Below, one piece after another: positions 62,232-64,000 of a stretch of 64,000 nt of DNA. This stretch comes from Vibrio pelagius (lineage in GTDB: Bacteria > Pseudomonadota > Gammaproteobacteria > Enterobacterales > Vibrionaceae), in the NCBI RefSeq assembly GCF_024347575.1, contig NZ_AP025503.1:1736001-1800000 (forward strand), in the 5' to 3' direction. A program made the translations under genes and the position numbers. The notes below the pieces were generated by a model that saw nothing but the letters and a program-made list of their open reading frames with translations, did no database searches and had not been told where the DNA came from. How positions within the stretch are numbered: the first letter of the stretch is position 1; every line of letters starts with the position of its first letter.

Positions 62232-63140
62232 ATGAATGAGCACAAACGAATAGAAAGGTTGATGTTGTTTGTTGAGCTTGCTCAACAGCTCAACTTCACC
62301 AAAGCAGCAGAACAACTGGGGATTTCAAAAAGTTACTTGTCGGAACAGATAAAACGTTTAGAAAGCGACTTAGAGTGTCCGTTGTTAGTCCGGACCACAC
62401 GCAGTGTTCGACTCACGCTTCAAGGTGAACGAGCACTTGCTCAAGGATTGGTAATTCGATCTCAAGTCCTCGACCTAGAGCGAAGCGTGTCGGATGAACA
62501 TGAAGCGATTAAAGGGGTTTTAAGGATCACAGCACCAAAAATGTTCACAGAGATCTTTCTGTCTGATCTGTGCCAACGCTTCCAAGCGATCTATCCAGAC
62601 ATCTATTTCGAAATTAATAGCAGCTACACGACCTATGACCTCAATCGTGAAGATATCGACATTGCGTTTCGAGCGACCAATACTCCACCAGAGAATATGG
62701 TGGCTAAAAAGTTATTTTCGTATCAACATGACCTCGTTGCGGCGCCAAGCTATCTAGAAAAGTGTGGTGAACCTAAGTCACTCGACGATCTGCAAGATCA
62801 TCAGTGTCTTGCGACCCTACACCAACATGAATGGCCATTTAACAGTGGTAGCGTGCATGTATCTGGCTGGTTATCAAGCAACGAGAACCACCTTTTAAAA
62901 CAGCAAGCTGTACACGGCAGCGGTATAATCCGTATCGCGAGTTATTACGTTGCTGAAGAGGTAAAGCAAGGTCGTTTAACACCACTGCTTACCCATGAAT
63001 GCATCGCTAATGGGAATTCCATCTACCTGTTTTATCCTCAAATGGTCTACCCAGCTAGAAAACACAAAGCGTTTGTGCAATTCGTTCAAGACTACTTCAA
63101 AGAGCTTCAACTCAAAAACTCATTCTCTATTCATCAATAA
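62232..63140 (+). CDS. LysR family transcriptional regulator
   Basis: A 302-residue regulator: the helix-turn-helix is LMLFVELAQQLNFTKAAEQLGISKSYLSEQIKRLE, followed by an effector domain (LRITAPKMFTEIFLSDLC, DLNREDIDIAFRA). It is divergent across about 120 bp from the aldo/keto reductase-GlcG unit. CTGGAGATAAGAT supplies the ribosome binding site. Confidence 0.9.
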   Translation: MNEHKRIERLMLFVELAQQLNFTKAAEQLGISKSYLSEQIKRLESDLECPLLVRTTRSVRLTLQGERALAQGLVIRSQVLDLERSVSDEHEAIKGVLRITAPKMFTEIFLSDLCQRFQAIYPDIYFEINSSYTTYDLNREDIDIAFRATNTPPENMVAKKLFSYQHDLVAAPSYLEKCGEPKSLDDLQDHQCLATLHQHEWPFNSGSVHVSGWLSSNENHLLKQQAVHGSGIIRIASYYVAEEVKQGRLTPLLTHECIANGNSIYLFYPQMVYPARKHKAFVQFVQDYFKELQLKNSFSIHQ

Positions 63141-63385
63141 CTGATACCGATTTACCAAAAACATACACCAAAACAGGCAACACAATTTGTTACCTTTTCA
63201 TACAGGTTCAAGTGATCGTCTTTCGCGCCGTATCCGAATAACCTTAACATTGTCGGTGTATGTTTATACGCTTTGGCATACATATCGCTCATTTAGAAAA
63301 TGACTTAAAAATGCCATCAAATCGAAACATGAATTTGCGTTACTGAAAATGCCCATTGAGACAATGAGTACAATCAGGAGGATGT

Positions 63386-63574
63386 ATGAAATACTGCCCG
63401 TTCTGCTCGACCGAATTAATCGAAAGACACCATGCACAGGTGTGCCCACGAAATGAGATCGGTGAATGCCGCTTTGATGGCTATGAACATTACGAACAAC
63501 GTATGTTGGCCGACCTTTCGCCAGACAACCTTGATGCGAATAGCAACGTCTATCGTCGAATCCCAGAAAGGTGA
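63386..63574 (+). CDS. Small CxxC protein of unknown function
   Basis: A 62-residue protein with a very strong ribosome binding site (AGGAGGATGT before the ATG). CPFC at residues 4-7, then HHAQVCPRNEIGEC, gives up to four Cys in a zinc-binding pattern; the acidic tail (MLADLSPDNLDANSN) is not recognised. It stands alone before the BCCT transporter terminator. Confidence 0.6.
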   Translation: MKYCPFCSTELIERHHAQVCPRNEIGECRFDGYEHYEQRMLADLSPDNLDANSNVYRRIPER

Positions 63575-63612
63575 TCCACTTCTGACGCTCTTCGAATTAC
63601 GATTCATAAAAA

Positions 63613-63636
63613 ACGCCCTTGCAAAAACAAGGGCGT
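63613..63636 (-). terminator. Terminator of the BCCT transporter gene
   Basis: A 9-bp perfect stem ACGCCCTTG/CAAGGGCGT (63613-63621 with 63628-63636); on the minus strand it is followed by six T. Confidence 0.88.
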
Positions 63637-63663
63637 AAAGTCATTACCTAAGTTCACAACACG

Positions 63664-64000
63664 TTATTGTTTCGCGGTATCAGTCGCCACTTTTGGTTGT
63701 TCAACTTCAGTCATAAGACCTTTAATCAGGCTTACACAACCTAGTATTAGGATGATGGTAAACGGCAATGCAGCGATGATTGTAATTGATTGCAGTGCTT
63801 GAATAGATTGCGTGCCACCAATCCACAGCATAACCATTGCAATTGCACCTGAAATGATTGCCCAGACAACTTTTTGGCGAACAGGCACTTCTAACTTACC
63901 GCCTGCAGTCATACCATCGATAACGATAGAACCAGAGTCCAGAGTGGTCACGAAGAATACAATAATAAGCGCAACCGCAATCACAGATAGAATGTTACCT
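63664..64000 (-). CDS. BCCT family transporter, C-terminal part (runs off window)
   Basis: Only about 112 C-terminal residues are present; the gene continues past the right edge. FFVTTLDSGSIVIDGMTAGGKLEVPVRQKVVW matches the conserved late part of betaine/carnitine/choline transporters, and two further membrane segments follow. BCCT carriers take up compatible solutes such as glycine betaine, often for osmoprotection in marine bacteria. The substrate cannot be told from this fragment. Confidence 0.85.
   Translation of the reverse strand, partial: GNILSVIAVALIIVFFVTTLDSGSIVIDGMTAGGKLEVPVRQKVVWAIISGAIAMVMLWIGGTQSIQALQSITIIAALPFTIILILGCVSLIKGLMTEVEQPKVATDTAKQ

Noticed and set aside
1..64000. CRISPR array
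   Set aside because: No regularly spaced direct repeats of 20-40 bp were seen, and no cas gene is present.

Overview
The window looks like a chromosomal segment of a marine gammaproteobacterium, most likely a Vibrio. The reasons are the core genes on the right (metA behind Met boxes, rlmF, tcyP, the cobT-cobS-cobU-cobC cluster, btuCD, pepF), two Vibrio-like tRNA-Val(GAC) genes, and the base composition. The species was not determined. No complete mobile element, integrase or CRISPR array is visible.

The window divides at the tRNA-Val pair (37.4-37.6 kb). Positions 1-37.3 kb are accessory in character: catabolic operons, defence-type genes, broken genes and AT-rich spacers. Positions 37.4-64 kb are compact housekeeping genes, mostly with clear terminators.

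Left part in order: an AIPR-family abortive-infection-type gene and a SEC-C motif gene (0.9-4.3 kb); a truncated, frameshifted DMT transporter; a seven-gene minus-strand operon (11999 to 5144) for a hydroxylated four-carbon acid, with an Asp/Glu racemase-family protein, an isopropylmalate-type dehydrogenase, a TctCBA transporter, OtnK and OtnC, divergent from a GntR regulator; a TRAP transporter (DctPQM type) divergent from a histidinol-dehydrogenase-like gene of the HpsN (sulfopropanediol) type, followed by a LacI regulator; an excisionase-like gene facing a frameshifted Cro-like gene; a chemoreceptor broken at a 7-bp tandem repeat; a PAS/degenerate GGDEF/EAL protein; and a small redox/methyltransferase group (ABM monooxygenase, DMT exporter, LysR, O-methyltransferase, FrnE-like DsbA protein, nitroreductase, kinase-fold protein). 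A degraded restriction-endonuclease-like gene lies at 30.7-31.4 kb.

The most striking system is at 31.8-36.7 kb: a complete His-Xaa-Ser (Hxs) locus, hxsD-hxsB-hxsC-hxsA, followed by a short membrane protein and a MauG-like dihaem enzyme. Every junction overlaps or nearly abuts. HxsA carries five uninterrupted H-x-S tripeptides ahead of a peptidoglycan-binding domain; HxsB and HxsC are two distinct radical SAM enzymes. The system is known from in silico family definition, and I am not aware of an established product or function.

Right part: DUF2726 protein, PepT-like peptidase, DUF3859 protein, small P-loop protein, metA, a PilW-like lipoprotein, rlmF with a YgjP-like metallopeptidase, a glutaredoxin-like protein, a 41-aa zinc-ribbon protein, a LysR/MFS divergent pair, DUF1415, a MazG-like protein, a GNAT acetyltransferase, btuC-btuD, astE, pepF, the cobalamin lower-ligand assembly cluster, a flavin reductase, tcyP, a GlcG-like protein with an aldo/keto reductase and LysR regulator, and the 3' end of a BCCT transporter running off the right edge. 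Start codons were moved inward where a good ribosome binding site and family N-termini supported it.
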